Shown here: positions 50,437 through 59,136 of the stretch, one piece after another
How positions within the stretch are numbered: the stretch's first letter is position 1
How the letters are laid out: each line of letters begins with the position of its first letter
DNA from: Paenibacillus vini
GTDB taxonomy: Bacteria; Bacillota; Bacilli; Paenibacillales; Paenibacillaceae
DNA: 64,000 nt
Direction: 5' to 3'
NCBI RefSeq assembly: GCF_018403325.1
Contig: NZ_BOSL01000001.1
Coordinates: 186,001 to 250,000 of the forward strand
Notes under the pieces: model-generated
What the model was told of the DNA's origin: nothing
Database searches by the model: none
The model's input: only the letters and a program-made list of their open reading frames with translations
Made by a program: the position numbers and the translations under genes

Positions 50437-51636
50437 ATGGCGCGTGTATTGTTTATAAATGCCGGTTCGGAGGGACATATTAATCCGACGATCGGTGTAG
50501 TGCAAGAACTGGTGTCACGAGGAGAGGAAGTCATATATTTCTGTATCGAAGCCTTTCGGGAGCGTATAGAGAAGGTCGGAGCTACCGTGCGGACCTTGGA
50601 TGATCAAAAATTCATCAAGGCTTTTATCTCCGGCGGTAGAGATTATTTGCTTCAAAGAATCAACGGTCTTTTGCTTACGGCAGATATAGTCATACCGAGC
50701 GTTCTTGAACAGACCGAAGGGGAGCACTTTGACTACGTCATTCATGACTCCATGTTTGGTTGCGGCCGCATGATTGCTCAAATATTAAAGCTTCCGGCTA
50801 TTAGCTCTGGTACTACTTTTGCAGAGAACAGAGAATCCTTCGATAAAATGTTGGAACAATTTAATAAGCAAACCCCTGTGAACATAGCCAAGCCCATATA
50901 CGATCAATTTCAAAGCCTGACGGACACGATTATGGAACAATATGATATAGAAATTCGCTCCCCCTACGAAGTGTATTGTAATCCAGCCCCGCTTACCCTC
51001 GTTTACACGACCAGGGAATTTCAACCTGATGGAGAAGCCTTTGATCCCTCTTATAAATTCGTAGGTCCATCCATCGCTGCGCGATCTGCGCAAACAGGTT
51101 TCGACCTTCCGGTAATTCAGGGGAAAGAACTCATTTACATTTCGCTGGGTACCGTCTTCAACCAGGCCAAAGATTTCTATAAGCTTTGTTTTGAGGCCTT
51201 CGGAGATACGGACTATAGGGTAGTCTTGGTGATCGGGGATAAAGTCGGGGTTTCCGATTTAGGGGAGGTTCCCGGAAATTTCATCGTGAAAAATTACGTT
51301 CCGCAAATGGAAGTGCTGCAACGCACGAATTTGTTCATAACTCATGGCGGAATGAATAGCGCCCATGAAGGCCTTTATTTCGGGGTTCCGCTAATCGTCA
51401 TTCCGCAAAGCGCAGACCAGCCGATCGTCGCGGAGCAAGTTGCCCGACTGGAAGCAGGGATTGCCTTCCCCATGCCAAGCTTGACGGCAAATAAGCTGCG
51501 CGAAGCTGCAAACCAGGTGTTAAGCCATTCATCGTTCAAGGAAAATGTCGTAAGGGTTGGAGCATCCTTTCGGCAGTCAGGCGGCTATCGACAAGCAGTG
51601 GATGAGATACTCAAGTTTACAGCAAACATTCTGTAA
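50437..51636 (+). CDS. MGT-family UDP-glycosyltransferase (YjiC/YojK-like)
   Basis: A 399-residue GT1 enzyme. The start at 50437 has GAAGGAG 8 bases upstream. The N-terminal acceptor domain begins ARVLFINAGSEGHINPTIGVVQEL with the catalytic His (GHINP); the donor domain carries FITHGGMNSAHEGLYFGVPLIVIPQSADQ. Such enzymes glycosylate macrolides, flavonoids or other small molecules with UDP-glucose, often as detoxification. It is a single-gene unit between leuA and the YheO-type operon. Confidence 0.88.
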   Translation: MARVLFINAGSEGHINPTIGVVQELVSRGEEVIYFCIEAFRERIEKVGATVRTLDDQKFIKAFISGGRDYLLQRINGLLLTADIVIPSVLEQTEGEHFDYVIHDSMFGCGRMIAQILKLPAISSGTTFAENRESFDKMLEQFNKQTPVNIAKPIYDQFQSLTDTIMEQYDIEIRSPYEVYCNPAPLTLVYTTREFQPDGEAFDPSYKFVGPSIAARSAQTGFDLPVIQGKELIYISLGTVFNQAKDFYKLCFEAFGDTDYRVVLVIGDKVGVSDLGEVPGNFIVKNYVPQMEVLQRTNLFITHGGMNSAHEGLYFGVPLIVIPQSADQPIVAEQVARLEAGIAFPMPSLTANKLREAANQVLSHSSFKENVVRVGASFRQSGGYRQAVDEILKFTANIL

Positions 51637-51698
51637 GTCGGACAAATCAGAGAAGATATAGCAACTCTCATTTTATAATTTTTTCAAAAAATTAACTC

Positions 51699-51727
51699 TT
51701 GAAAACGTTTCATCCTCGTTGTAATAT
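51699..51727 (+). promoter_or_regulatory. Promoter of the YheO-type regulator operon
   Basis: TTGAAA at 51699-51704, 17-base spacer, TAATAT at 51722-51727. The -35 overlaps TGAAA-ACG-TTTCA, a small palindrome reminiscent of cre but one base short of it. Confidence 0.65.
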
Positions 51728-51729
51728 AT

Positions 51730-51764
51730 TTTTATCAAGATAATAAATTATTATATCGATAAAA
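51730..51764. promoter_or_regulatory. Long imperfect palindrome after the YheO-operon promoter
   Basis: TTTTATC at the left and GATAAAA at the right enclose ATAATAA/TTATTAT inner arms, making a roughly 35-bp imperfect palindrome at the likely transcription start. It is a candidate autoregulatory operator. Confidence 0.5.
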
Positions 51765-51803
51765 GAGATAAAGGTTATTCGGAAAGGAGAGTGTAAACAT
51801 TAA

Positions 51804-52481
51804 ATGAACAACAACCGCTATTATCTGGAGAAGTTTTTTCCGGTTGCTTCTTTTATCGCCGCGATTGTCGGGCCCAAATGTGAGGTAGTGGTGCATGATA
51901 TCAGCGATCCGGAGAGATCGATTATTTTCATTGAAAACGGATTCATCAGCGGTCGGAAAGTAGGCGACGGATCTACCGACCTGGTATTGAAAATTCTAAA
52001 AACCGAAGCTTACCGGGAAGAACCGTTTATTGCCAACTATAAGGCTACCGGGAAATTTGGACAGAACTTCAGATCCTCTACTTATTTCATCAAAAATGAC
52101 GATCAAGAGTTGGTCGGACTCATGTGTTTGAACATAGACGTTACTCACATGGAGGTAGCGGCTGAATGGGTGCAGCATATTTTACAGGGCGGCTCGCCGT
52201 CCTTCCTGGCCTCACCGGAAGCTCCCCCGCGCCAGCAAGAAAAGCCGTCAGCCGAATACCTCCAAGGTAATCCCGACGACTTGCTGCAGCATATGATCGG
52301 TTCGGTGATCGGCAAGCTGGCCATACCGCCGGATCGGCTATCGTCCCAGGAGAAGATCGACATTGTTCGTGAGCTCAATGATCTTGGCGTCTTCTTATTG
52401 AAGGGCGGCGTTTCCGAGGCTGCGGCTGCCTTATCCATTTCGGAGCCGACGGTATATCGTTACTTACAGAAGCTTAAATAA
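51804..52481 (+). CDS. YheO/DauR-type transcriptional regulator (PAS_6 + HTH_22)
   Basis: A 225-residue regulator. The N-terminal PAS-like domain (about 1-115: VASFIAAIVGPKCEVVVHDISDPERSIIFIENGFISGR, TGKFGQNFRSSTYFIKNDD) and the C-terminal HTH (about 175-225: KIDIVRELNDLGVFLLKGGVSEAAAALSISEPTVYRYLQKLK) are those of the YheO/DauR family, whose best-known members sense amino-acid-derived ligands. It is the first gene of an operon with a PLP enzyme, an antiporter and RidA, suggesting control by a substrate of that pathway. Confidence 0.88.
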   Translation: MNNNRYYLEKFFPVASFIAAIVGPKCEVVVHDISDPERSIIFIENGFISGRKVGDGSTDLVLKILKTEAYREEPFIANYKATGKFGQNFRSSTYFIKNDDQELVGLMCLNIDVTHMEVAAEWVQHILQGGSPSFLASPEAPPRQQEKPSAEYLQGNPDDLLQHMIGSVIGKLAIPPDRLSSQEKIDIVRELNDLGVFLLKGGVSEAAAALSISEPTVYRYLQKLK

Positions 52482-52516
52482 CAATTACGTGGCAACATAT
52501 TAAGGATGGTGACATC

Positions 52517-53695
52517 ATGAAATACAACTTTGACGAGGTCATTTCCAGACTGGGAACGAATAGCGCAAAATGGGACGGAACTACTCAGCAGTTGGGAGAC
52601 GACATGCTGGTTCTCTCCGTGGCGGATATGGATCTGCAAGCTCCGCCTGCGGTAGTTGATAGAGTGGCGGAAGCGGCCCGGCACGGGATATACGGGTATA
52701 CGGATCTCTATTCGCCTTATTATGAAAGCGTTCGTCATTGGCTGGACAAGGCTTATGACTGGCAGGTCCCCGCAGAATGGATCGTGTTCAGTCCCCGGAT
52801 CATTCAGGCGGTCTCTATTCTTATAGACCGGTTCACAGAGAAGGGTGAGCGGATCTTGATTCATACGCCGGCATATCAGCCGATCGCCAATGCCGTCAAG
52901 CTGAATGGAAGACAATTGGCGGAGAGCCCCCTTCGGCTCATCCACGGCCGATATGAGATCGACTTCGAAGACATGGAGCGTCAGATGAAGGAAGGCGTGA
53001 AGATGGTTCTTCTTATCTCACCCCATAATCCGACAGGCCGGGTATGGACCGAGAATGAGCTGCAGCGCATGGCCGACTTATGTTGCCGTTATGATGCATT
53101 GATTGTCTCAGACGATATTCATGCCGATTTTATCCACGAAGGGCATGAGCATACGGTGATTGCCAAGTTGTCTGAGGAGGTGGCGAACCGCTCTATTATT
53201 TGCACCTCGCCGGGCAAAACGTTTAACCTGGCTAGCTTGGAGATCGCCAATATCGTCATACCGAATCAGCAATTAAGAGAAAAATTTCAGCTCGGGCTTA
53301 AACAGGCCGGCATTCATAATCCCACCTTTTTTGCGGTACCGGCGCTGGAAACGGCCTACACGCAATGCGATGATTGGCTGGTCGAGCTTCGCTCCTATAT
53401 TGCGGACAATATTGTTTTTACCGAGAAATATTTTGCGGAGCATATGCCGGAGCTAAAGATTATTATGCCGGAGGGTACTTACCTGCTGTGGGTAGATTGC
53501 TCGGCATGCAGCACAAATGAAAGCGATTTAGTGGAGTGGATCCAGCAAAAAAGCCGGGTAAGCGTCAGCTTCGGCACCTCGTTCGGGGAGGTCGGAGAGG
53601 GGTATATCCGTCTCAATGCCGGAGCGCCCCGGGCTCTTCTGAAGGAAGCGTATGAGCGGATGTCGAGATATTACCCGTTACGTCATAACCAATAA
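52517..53695 (+). CDS. PatB/MalY-type PLP-dependent C-S lyase / aminotransferase
   Basis: A 392-residue fold-type I PLP enzyme. The PLP Lys is in TSPGKTFNLASLEIANIV, and SPHNPTGRVWTENEL and VSDDIHADFI are the conserved cofactor-binding blocks. These, and the opening VLSVADMDLQAPPAV, mark the MalY/PatB cystathionine beta-lyase subgroup, which eliminates thiols from cysteine conjugates and releases 2-aminoacrylate. It follows the regulator by 35 bases and is upstream of an antiporter and RidA. Confidence 0.88.
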   Translation: MKYNFDEVISRLGTNSAKWDGTTQQLGDDMLVLSVADMDLQAPPAVVDRVAEAARHGIYGYTDLYSPYYESVRHWLDKAYDWQVPAEWIVFSPRIIQAVSILIDRFTEKGERILIHTPAYQPIANAVKLNGRQLAESPLRLIHGRYEIDFEDMERQMKEGVKMVLLISPHNPTGRVWTENELQRMADLCCRYDALIVSDDIHADFIHEGHEHTVIAKLSEEVANRSIICTSPGKTFNLASLEIANIVIPNQQLREKFQLGLKQAGIHNPTFFAVPALETAYTQCDDWLVELRSYIADNIVFTEKYFAEHMPELKIIMPEGTYLLWVDCSACSTNESDLVEWIQQKSRVSVSFGTSFGEVGEGYIRLNAGAPRALLKEAYERMSRYYPLRHNQ

Positions 53696-53728
53696 ATTAT
53701 TCTTTTACATCATAAGGGGGAACTTATC

Positions 53729-55219
53729 ATGGCCAAGCCGATTAAAGAGAAAGTCATTAAGCAGCCTACTCTGTTCTTGGCTTTAGTACCGATCATCACC
53801 ATGGTTTTACTGCTCTCATTGGGTTATGTATTATTTGAGTTGCCGCCGGAGCCGCTCATTATTGCATCCACCATCGTAGCCGGGATCATCGCCATTAAAT
53901 TGGGGTACAGCTACGACGATATCATGGGCTCGATTGCTCAAAAAATAGGCAAGACGATGCCGGCCATTCTGATTTTGATCACCGTCGGGTTTATGATCGG
54001 TGCCTGGATGGTCGGAGGCACGATTCCAATGATGATATTCTATGGACTTAAAATCATTAATCCTCAGTTTTTGCTCATAACTGCGTTTCTTGTAACATCG
54101 GTGGTATCCCTGTGTACCGGAACCTCTTGGGGATCGGCCGGGACCATCGGGATCGCCTTTATGGGCGTAGGGGCCGGACTGGATGCCAACCTTGCGGCTG
54201 TGGCCGGTGCGGTGGTTGCCGGAGCTTATTTCGGGGACAAGTTGTCGCCTCTGTCGGATACGACCAATTTGGCGGCGCTGGCTACCGGAGTTAATCTCTA
54301 TGAGCATATCGGCCATTTGCTTTACACCACGGTTCCTTCCTTCATTGTGGCCAGTGTGGTATTTGTAGTTACCGGTTTGAACACGCACGGCGCGGGTACG
54401 GCTATTCCTGAAAAGGTTACTGAAATTATGAATACGTTAAGCACGGTATTCCATTGGAATCTGTTGTTAGTGCTTCCGATTCTGATCGTTCTCTATGGAT
54501 CGGTCCGGAAGAAACCAACGGTTCCCGTCATGCTGATCTCCTCTGCGGTCGCGATGGCGAATGCCCTGATCTTCCAGGGATTTACCCTGCATGATGTCGT
54601 TACCTCCGTCGTGAACGGTTTTGACATTGCGATGGTTCATGTTCAAGGCTTTGATGCCGCAGCGGTGATCCCGGATATTCCGAGACTTCTGAACCGCGGG
54701 GGTATGAACTCCATGATGGGCACCTTGTTGATCTGTTTCAGTGCTATTACGTTCGCCGGTACGATTTCGCTTACGAAATCGCTTGAATTGATCGTAAACA
54801 AGATCCTCAAGCATGTGCGCTCCACGGGCTCCCTTATTCTTGCAACAATTGCTACCGGCCTTACGATGATCGGGGTTACCAGCAACGGTCAGGTATCGAT
54901 TCTAATGCCGGGCGAAATGCTGCGGGAGGCTTATATCCGGCGGGGATTGCATCCGAAGAATCTGGGACGGACAGTCGAAGACTCGGCGACAATCATTGAA
55001 CCTATTCTGCCATGGACGGCTGCGGGGGCTTATATGGCCGGCACGCTGGGTGTAGCCACGCTGTCCTACTTGCCATGGGCTGTACTATGCTGGACAGGCA
55101 TCATCTTTGCAATCATTTGGGGATTTACCGGCTTTGGGATTACCAAGCTCACCCCGGACCAGCAACAGGAAATGCTGAAGGAGTACAGTGGAGAGACTGT
55201 TTTGGCGAGTGAAAAATAA
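53729..55219 (+). CDS. nhaC: NhaC-family Na+/H+ antiporter or amino acid transporter
   Basis: A 496-residue membrane protein with 11-12 helices and NhaC hallmarks: SVVSLCTGTSWGSAGTIGIAFMGVG and GDKLSPLSDTTNLAALATGVNLYEHIGHLLYTT, plus the C-terminal EDSATIIEPILPWTAAGAYMAGTLGV. NhaC members exchange Na+ for H+ or move amino acids or malate. Its place between a C-S lyase and RidA suggests uptake of a sulfur amino acid substrate or export of a product (inference). Confidence 0.88.
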   Translation: MAKPIKEKVIKQPTLFLALVPIITMVLLLSLGYVLFELPPEPLIIASTIVAGIIAIKLGYSYDDIMGSIAQKIGKTMPAILILITVGFMIGAWMVGGTIPMMIFYGLKIINPQFLLITAFLVTSVVSLCTGTSWGSAGTIGIAFMGVGAGLDANLAAVAGAVVAGAYFGDKLSPLSDTTNLAALATGVNLYEHIGHLLYTTVPSFIVASVVFVVTGLNTHGAGTAIPEKVTEIMNTLSTVFHWNLLLVLPILIVLYGSVRKKPTVPVMLISSAVAMANALIFQGFTLHDVVTSVVNGFDIAMVHVQGFDAAAVIPDIPRLLNRGGMNSMMGTLLICFSAITFAGTISLTKSLELIVNKILKHVRSTGSLILATIATGLTMIGVTSNGQVSILMPGEMLREAYIRRGLHPKNLGRTVEDSATIIEPILPWTAAGAYMAGTLGVATLSYLPWAVLCWTGIIFAIIWGFTGFGITKLTPDQQQEMLKEYSGETVLASEK

Positions 55220-55266
55220 ATAAAATGGCGTCCCTTAATTGGCGCCTATCAAAGGAGAGAACTTTC

Positions 55267-55650
55267 ATGACACAATCCGAAAGAAAAGCAATTGCAACCA
55301 ACGAGGCTCCCGGAGCGATCGGTCCTTATTCTCAAGCCGTTCAATTTGGAAACATGATATTTACCTCAGGCCAGCTCGGCATGAACTCCGCCGGAGAATT
55401 TCCGCCGACGGTGGAGGAGCAAGCCAAGCAATCGCTAAGCAATGTGAAAGCCATTCTGGAAGCGGCGGGCTTTGGTATGGAACAGATCGTCAAAACGACC
55501 GTGTACCTGCAGGATATGACCGATTTTGCCTCAGTGAACGAGGTGTATGCTACCTTTTTCTCCGAACCTTATCCTGCACGCAGTGCCGTTGAAGTAGCCA
55601 AGCTGCCGAAGAACGGTCTGGTTGAAATCGAAGTCATCGCCGTAAAATAA
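55267..55650 (+). CDS. ridA: RidA-family enamine/imine deaminase
   Basis: A 127-residue YjgF/YER057c/UK114 protein. The start at 55267 has AAAGGAG upstream; the earlier frame from 55225 lacks one. Signature blocks are GAIGPYSQAVQFGNMIFTSGQLG and the C-terminal YPARSAVEVAKLPKNGLVEIEVIAV, with the catalytic Arg in PARSAVEV. RidA hydrolyses 2-aminoacrylate and related reactive enamines to keto acids and ammonia. In this operon it would clear the 2-aminoacrylate made by the adjacent lyase. A T-box-derived terminator follows. Confidence 0.93.
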   Translation: MTQSERKAIATNEAPGAIGPYSQAVQFGNMIFTSGQLGMNSAGEFPPTVEEQAKQSLSNVKAILEAAGFGMEQIVKTTVYLQDMTDFASVNEVYATFFSEPYPARSAVEVAKLPKNGLVEIEVIAVK

Positions 55651-55667
55651 TCAGATGATAAGCGCAT

Positions 55668-55728
55668 AATTCGGAGTACCGCATAAGTTAAAGTCTTTCG
55701 TCTCCTAACGGAGATGGAAGACTTTTTT
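55668..55728 (+). terminator. Vestigial T-box module acting as the terminator after ridA
   Basis: AATTCGGAGTACCGC (55668-55682) matches the leuA T-box sequence AATTCGGAGTGGTACCGC except for loss of GGT, which removes the TGG that pairs with tRNA. Then AAGTCTTTCGTCTC and GAGATGGAAGACTT plus TTTTTT (55691-55728) form the same terminator as at leuA. No stem I or specifier fits, since ridA ends at 55650. It therefore cannot sense tRNA and likely works as a plain terminator, a relic of a T-box. Confidence 0.75.
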
Positions 55729-55807
55729 GCGACCCGTAGACGATTTCCGCAATGGACGCTAAACTAGGGAAGTCGAAAGCAAAAAAACAATTAGGAGCAT
55801 GTACAAC

Positions 55808-57193
55808 GTGACTGTAACCGATCGAATTCCATCTTGGAAAAAACTTAGTCTCTTTGCCGTGACCTGGCCCATTCTCGTCGATTCCGTACTGCGGATGATG
55901 CTGGGCACGGTTGACGTGTTTATGTTAAGCCGCATTTCCGACAAGGCCACGGGTGCGGTAGGTTTGGCCAACGAAATTATTTACTTTTGCATTTTGATGT
56001 TTGGGTTTGTCGGCATCGGCACCAGCGTCGCGGTCTCCCAGTATATCGGTGCCGGGCGTGAAAAAGAAGCAAGCCGCATCTCGGCGATGGCCATTACGAT
56101 GAACCTGATCTTCGGCATCCTCGTCAGTATGACCCTCTTGTTTTTCGGAGAGACCCTTCTGCACTTGTTGAAACTGGATCCCGAACAAATCGGAATCGCC
56201 AGCCATTATCTAAGGATCATCGGCGGGTTTATCTGGATTGAGGCACTCTCTTATGCGGTTTCCTCCGTCATCCGTGCCAGCGGACATACGAAGAGCGTGA
56301 TGTATGTGACGCTGGGCGTCAACTTATTGCATGTGACAGGAAACTATTTACTTATTTTCGGTAACCTGGGCTTTCCGGAGATGGGCGTAACAGGAGCGGC
56401 TATTTCGACGGTCGTCAGCCGTTTTCTGGGAATCATAGTTCTCCTCGTGATTTTATACCGCCGCATTCCCGCGCCGATTCGTTTGAAGGATTATGTGACT
56501 TGGAAAAGATCCTATGCGAAGCAGGTTCTTAGCGTGGGCCTGCCTGCTGCGGGCGAGCATCTCGCTTGGCAGTCGCAGTACCTGATGATTATGAGCTTTG
56601 TTAATATGATTGGCATCACGGCGCTGAACACGCATGTATATGTAATGAACGTATCCAATTACTTCATGGCTCTGGCCTTGGCGATCGGGGCGGGTACGGA
56701 AATTATCGTCGGGCAGATGGTCGGTGCGGGAGAAATGAAAGAAGCGTACCGGAGACTGATGAAGAGCGTGAGAATCAGCTTCATATTAACCTTCGCCGTC
56801 GTAGGCGTCGCCGTAATCTTCCGGCATGGACTGATTGGCATGTTTACGGAGGACCCTGCTATTATAGCGGCAGGGGCGAGTATTTTCCTGCTCTCCCTCA
56901 TCATTGAACCGGGCCGGACATTCAACATCGTCATTATCAATTCCTTGCGCGCCGCCGGGGATGCGCGTTTTCCCGTTATGATGGGCGTACTCTCGATGTG
57001 GGGAGTCTCGGTACCGCTCGCCTACTTCCTGGGCGTACATCTCGGGTTCGGGCTGATTGGCGTATGGATCGCCTTTACGGTTGACGAGTGGCTGCGCGGG
57101 CTCATCATGCTGCTTCGTTGGAGAAGCCGGGCCTGGGAGAAGAAGGCGCTCGTTAAGCCTGTTCATGTGATAGAGAACGACTTGGCTTCCTAA
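55808..57193 (+). CDS. MATE-family efflux transporter (second copy)
   Basis: A 461-residue, 12-helix MATE protein of the NorM/DinF-like group. I prefer the GTG at 55808 (AGGAG 9 bases upstream) over the ATG at 55799, which is too close to the site. Motifs include VTWPILVDSVLRMMLGTVDVFMLSRI and GIGTSVAVSQYIGAGREKEASRI, and the second-half repeat SVGLPAAGEHLAWQSQYLMIM. It is clearly different from the MATE protein encoded at 24.5-25.9 kb. The substrate is unknown. Confidence 0.88.
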   Translation: MTVTDRIPSWKKLSLFAVTWPILVDSVLRMMLGTVDVFMLSRISDKATGAVGLANEIIYFCILMFGFVGIGTSVAVSQYIGAGREKEASRISAMAITMNLIFGILVSMTLLFFGETLLHLLKLDPEQIGIASHYLRIIGGFIWIEALSYAVSSVIRASGHTKSVMYVTLGVNLLHVTGNYLLIFGNLGFPEMGVTGAAISTVVSRFLGIIVLLVILYRRIPAPIRLKDYVTWKRSYAKQVLSVGLPAAGEHLAWQSQYLMIMSFVNMIGITALNTHVYVMNVSNYFMALALAIGAGTEIIVGQMVGAGEMKEAYRRLMKSVRISFILTFAVVGVAVIFRHGLIGMFTEDPAIIAAGASIFLLSLIIEPGRTFNIVIINSLRAAGDARFPVMMGVLSMWGVSVPLAYFLGVHLGFGLIGVWIAFTVDEWLRGLIMLLRWRSRAWEKKALVKPVHVIENDLAS

Positions 57194-57251
57194 GGATTTG
57201 GAATCCCGCACAAACAACCGCCTGATAGCCGGGTTAGGATAATAGTTCAAA

Positions 57252-57281
57252 AAAAGGACCAGCCTGGAGGCTGGTCCTTTT
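57252..57281. terminator. Bidirectional terminator between the MATE gene and the siderophore operon
   Basis: AAAAGGACCAGCC, loop TGGA, GGCTGGTCCTTTT: a perfect stem with A and T runs on each side. It serves both convergent units. Confidence 0.92.
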
Positions 57282-57295
57282 ATATTTCCGCTATC

Positions 57296-58105
57296 CTAAA
57301 CTTCCTGATTCACATGATACCTTCCTCTAGGCACCACCAATGGAGATCCCGAAATCGGATCTTCGATCACGGTGCAATCCAGTCCGAAAATGTCCTTAAC
57401 CAAGGTGCTTGTAATGACCTCTGACGGCTCGCCCTCAGCGACAAGCTTTCCCTGATGAAGCGCAAAAATATGGTCGGCATAACGCGCTGACAAGTTGATG
57501 TCATGGAGAACCATGACAATCGTGGTTCCGTGTTTCCGGTTCAGATCGGTGAGCAGGTCCAAAATCTCGACTTGATAGGTGATATCCAAAAAGGTCGTCG
57601 GTTCATCGAGAAATAAAATGTCGGTTTCCTGTGCGAGAGCCATGGCAATCCAGACGCGCTGGCGCTGCCCGCCGGACAGCTCGTCGATCGGATGGTTGGC
57701 AAACTCCGTGATATCCATAATTCTCATGGCTTCGGCCACGGCCTCGTTATCCTTTTTAGTCCATCCGCCGAACAGGGACTGATGCGGAAACCTTCCCCGA
57801 CCAACCAGATCCGCTACAGAGATTCCTTCCGGCACGATAGGGGATTGAGGCAGCATGCCTATTACCCGGGCCAATGGCTTGGACGGGAGCTTGCCCAGCG
57901 GCTTTCCGTCGAGCGTAATGGTTCCGGAAGTGGGCTTTATCAGCCGTGCAAGTGTTTTAAGAAGCGTTGATTTACCGCAACCGTTGGCCCCGATAATAAC
58001 GCTTATTTTATGGCTGGGTATGACCAGGCTTACGTCTTGGATAACCGTTTTATTCTCATAGCCCGCTACGAGCTGTTCGGCTTGAAAAAGATGTGTCGGC
58101 TTCAT
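57296..58105 (-). CDS. Iron-siderophore ABC transporter ATP-binding protein (FecE/FhuC type)
   Basis: A 269-residue ATPase. Walker A is GANGCGKSTLLK, the signature is LSGGQRQRVWIAMALAQ and Walker B is ILFLDEPTTFLDITYQ. The family couples ATP hydrolysis to siderophore or heme import. It is the last gene of a four-gene minus-strand operon; its ATG overlaps the upstream permease stop by one base. Confidence 0.9.
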   Translation of the reverse strand: MKPTHLFQAEQLVAGYENKTVIQDVSLVIPSHKISVIIGANGCGKSTLLKTLARLIKPTSGTITLDGKPLGKLPSKPLARVIGMLPQSPIVPEGISVADLVGRGRFPHQSLFGGWTKKDNEAVAEAMRIMDITEFANHPIDELSGGQRQRVWIAMALAQETDILFLDEPTTFLDITYQVEILDLLTDLNRKHGTTIVMVLHDINLSARYADHIFALHQGKLVAEGEPSEVITSTLVKDIFGLDCTVIEDPISGSPLVVPRGRYHVNQEV

Positions 58106-59136
58106 TATAACTCTCCCTTTCGATTCATTTGGATCAGCAAGAAAATCAGATACGGTGCTCCGAGTAATCCGGTAATGATGCCCACAGGGAATCTGTACTC
58201 AAAAGCAAATTGTCCGATTAGATCTGCCGCCAAAACCAAATTAACGCCTACAAGACCCGCCGGAATGACGTTGGAGAAGCCGACTCCCGCCAGTCTTTTC
58301 GCGATCGGTCCCGAAAGGAAGGAGACGAAGGCTATGGGACCCGTGGTGGCGGTAGCCATAGCTATCATGAAGACGGAACCCAGTATGAACACAATTCTAG
58401 TCTTGTCTGTAGCAACCCCGAGAGAAGAGGCCGATTGTTCTCCAAGCTCCAAAATATCGAGATGTCTTCCCAGCAGGATCACGACAGGGGCCAAAACAAG
58501 CACCGTTATGACAAGGGGAGGCAACTGATGCATTTGAGAGCCATTGAGGCTGCCCGAAAGCCATCTGATCGCTGCGGGAACATCCTGTTCCGCGCTAACC
58601 AGCAGCAGATAGGAGATCAAGGCGTCAAGCATGGCCTGCATACCGATCCCGACAAGGATTAATCGCCCGATGGAGAAAGACGTTCCTCTGGACAATAGAT
58701 AAATGACGATCACCGTAGCCAGACCGGCAATCACCGAAGCCACAGAAACTACCGCTCCGCTCGTATGCAGGATGATGATGCAAAAAACAGCCGCCGCACT
58801 CGAACCGGAGGTAATCCCGAGGACATTCGGATTGGCAAGCGGATTGCGCAGCATGGTCTGGAAGGTGTACCCGGCAACGCCAAAGGCAAATCCGGCAAAC
58901 AGGCCCGCGAGCATTCTCGGCAGACGAATCGTATTCACCGCAAAAGACACGCCTTTAAGCTGCTCTCCCGTAAGTGCTCGAATTACGTCTTTAACCGGAT
59001 AGATCGTGTTCCCCAATAAAAGCATGGCGCAGCATAGGCCAACTGCAAGAATAGCAAGGATGCCGGTAACAAGGATCCATCTGCGGCGTCTTTGCCGCCG
59101 TCCCGTGACAATAAATTGAATGGATTGATTATTCAT
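58105..59136 (-). CDS. FecCD-family siderophore ABC transporter permease (second)
   Basis: A 343-residue permease with about 10 helices. I start it at 59136 because the upstream frame runs through the previous permease gene; its ATG overlaps that gene's stop (ATGA). Motifs RLPRMLAGLFAGFAFGVAGYTFQTMLRNPLANPNVLGITSGSS and GPIAFVSFLSGPIAKRLAG identify FecCD. It pairs with the preceding permease. Confidence 0.9.
   Translation of the reverse strand: MNNQSIQFIVTGRRQRRRRWILVTGILAILAVGLCCAMLLLGNTIYPVKDVIRALTGEQLKGVSFAVNTIRLPRMLAGLFAGFAFGVAGYTFQTMLRNPLANPNVLGITSGSSAAAVFCIIILHTSGAVVSVASVIAGLATVIVIYLLSRGTSFSIGRLILVGIGMQAMLDALISYLLLVSAEQDVPAAIRWLSGSLNGSQMHQLPPLVITVLVLAPVVILLGRHLDILELGEQSASSLGVATDKTRIVFILGSVFMIAMATATTGPIAFVSFLSGPIAKRLAGVGFSNVIPAGLVGVNLVLAADLIGQFAFEYRFPVGIITGLLGAPYLIFLLIQMNRKGEL

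Noticed and set aside
51699-51711. cre site in front of the YheO-type operon
   Set aside because: TGAAAACGTTTCA is a neat palindrome but lacks one position of the cre consensus, and it coincides with the -35.
55668-55728. A working T-box for the second MATE gene
   Set aside because: There is no space for stem I or a specifier loop after the ridA stop, and the tRNA-pairing TGG is deleted.
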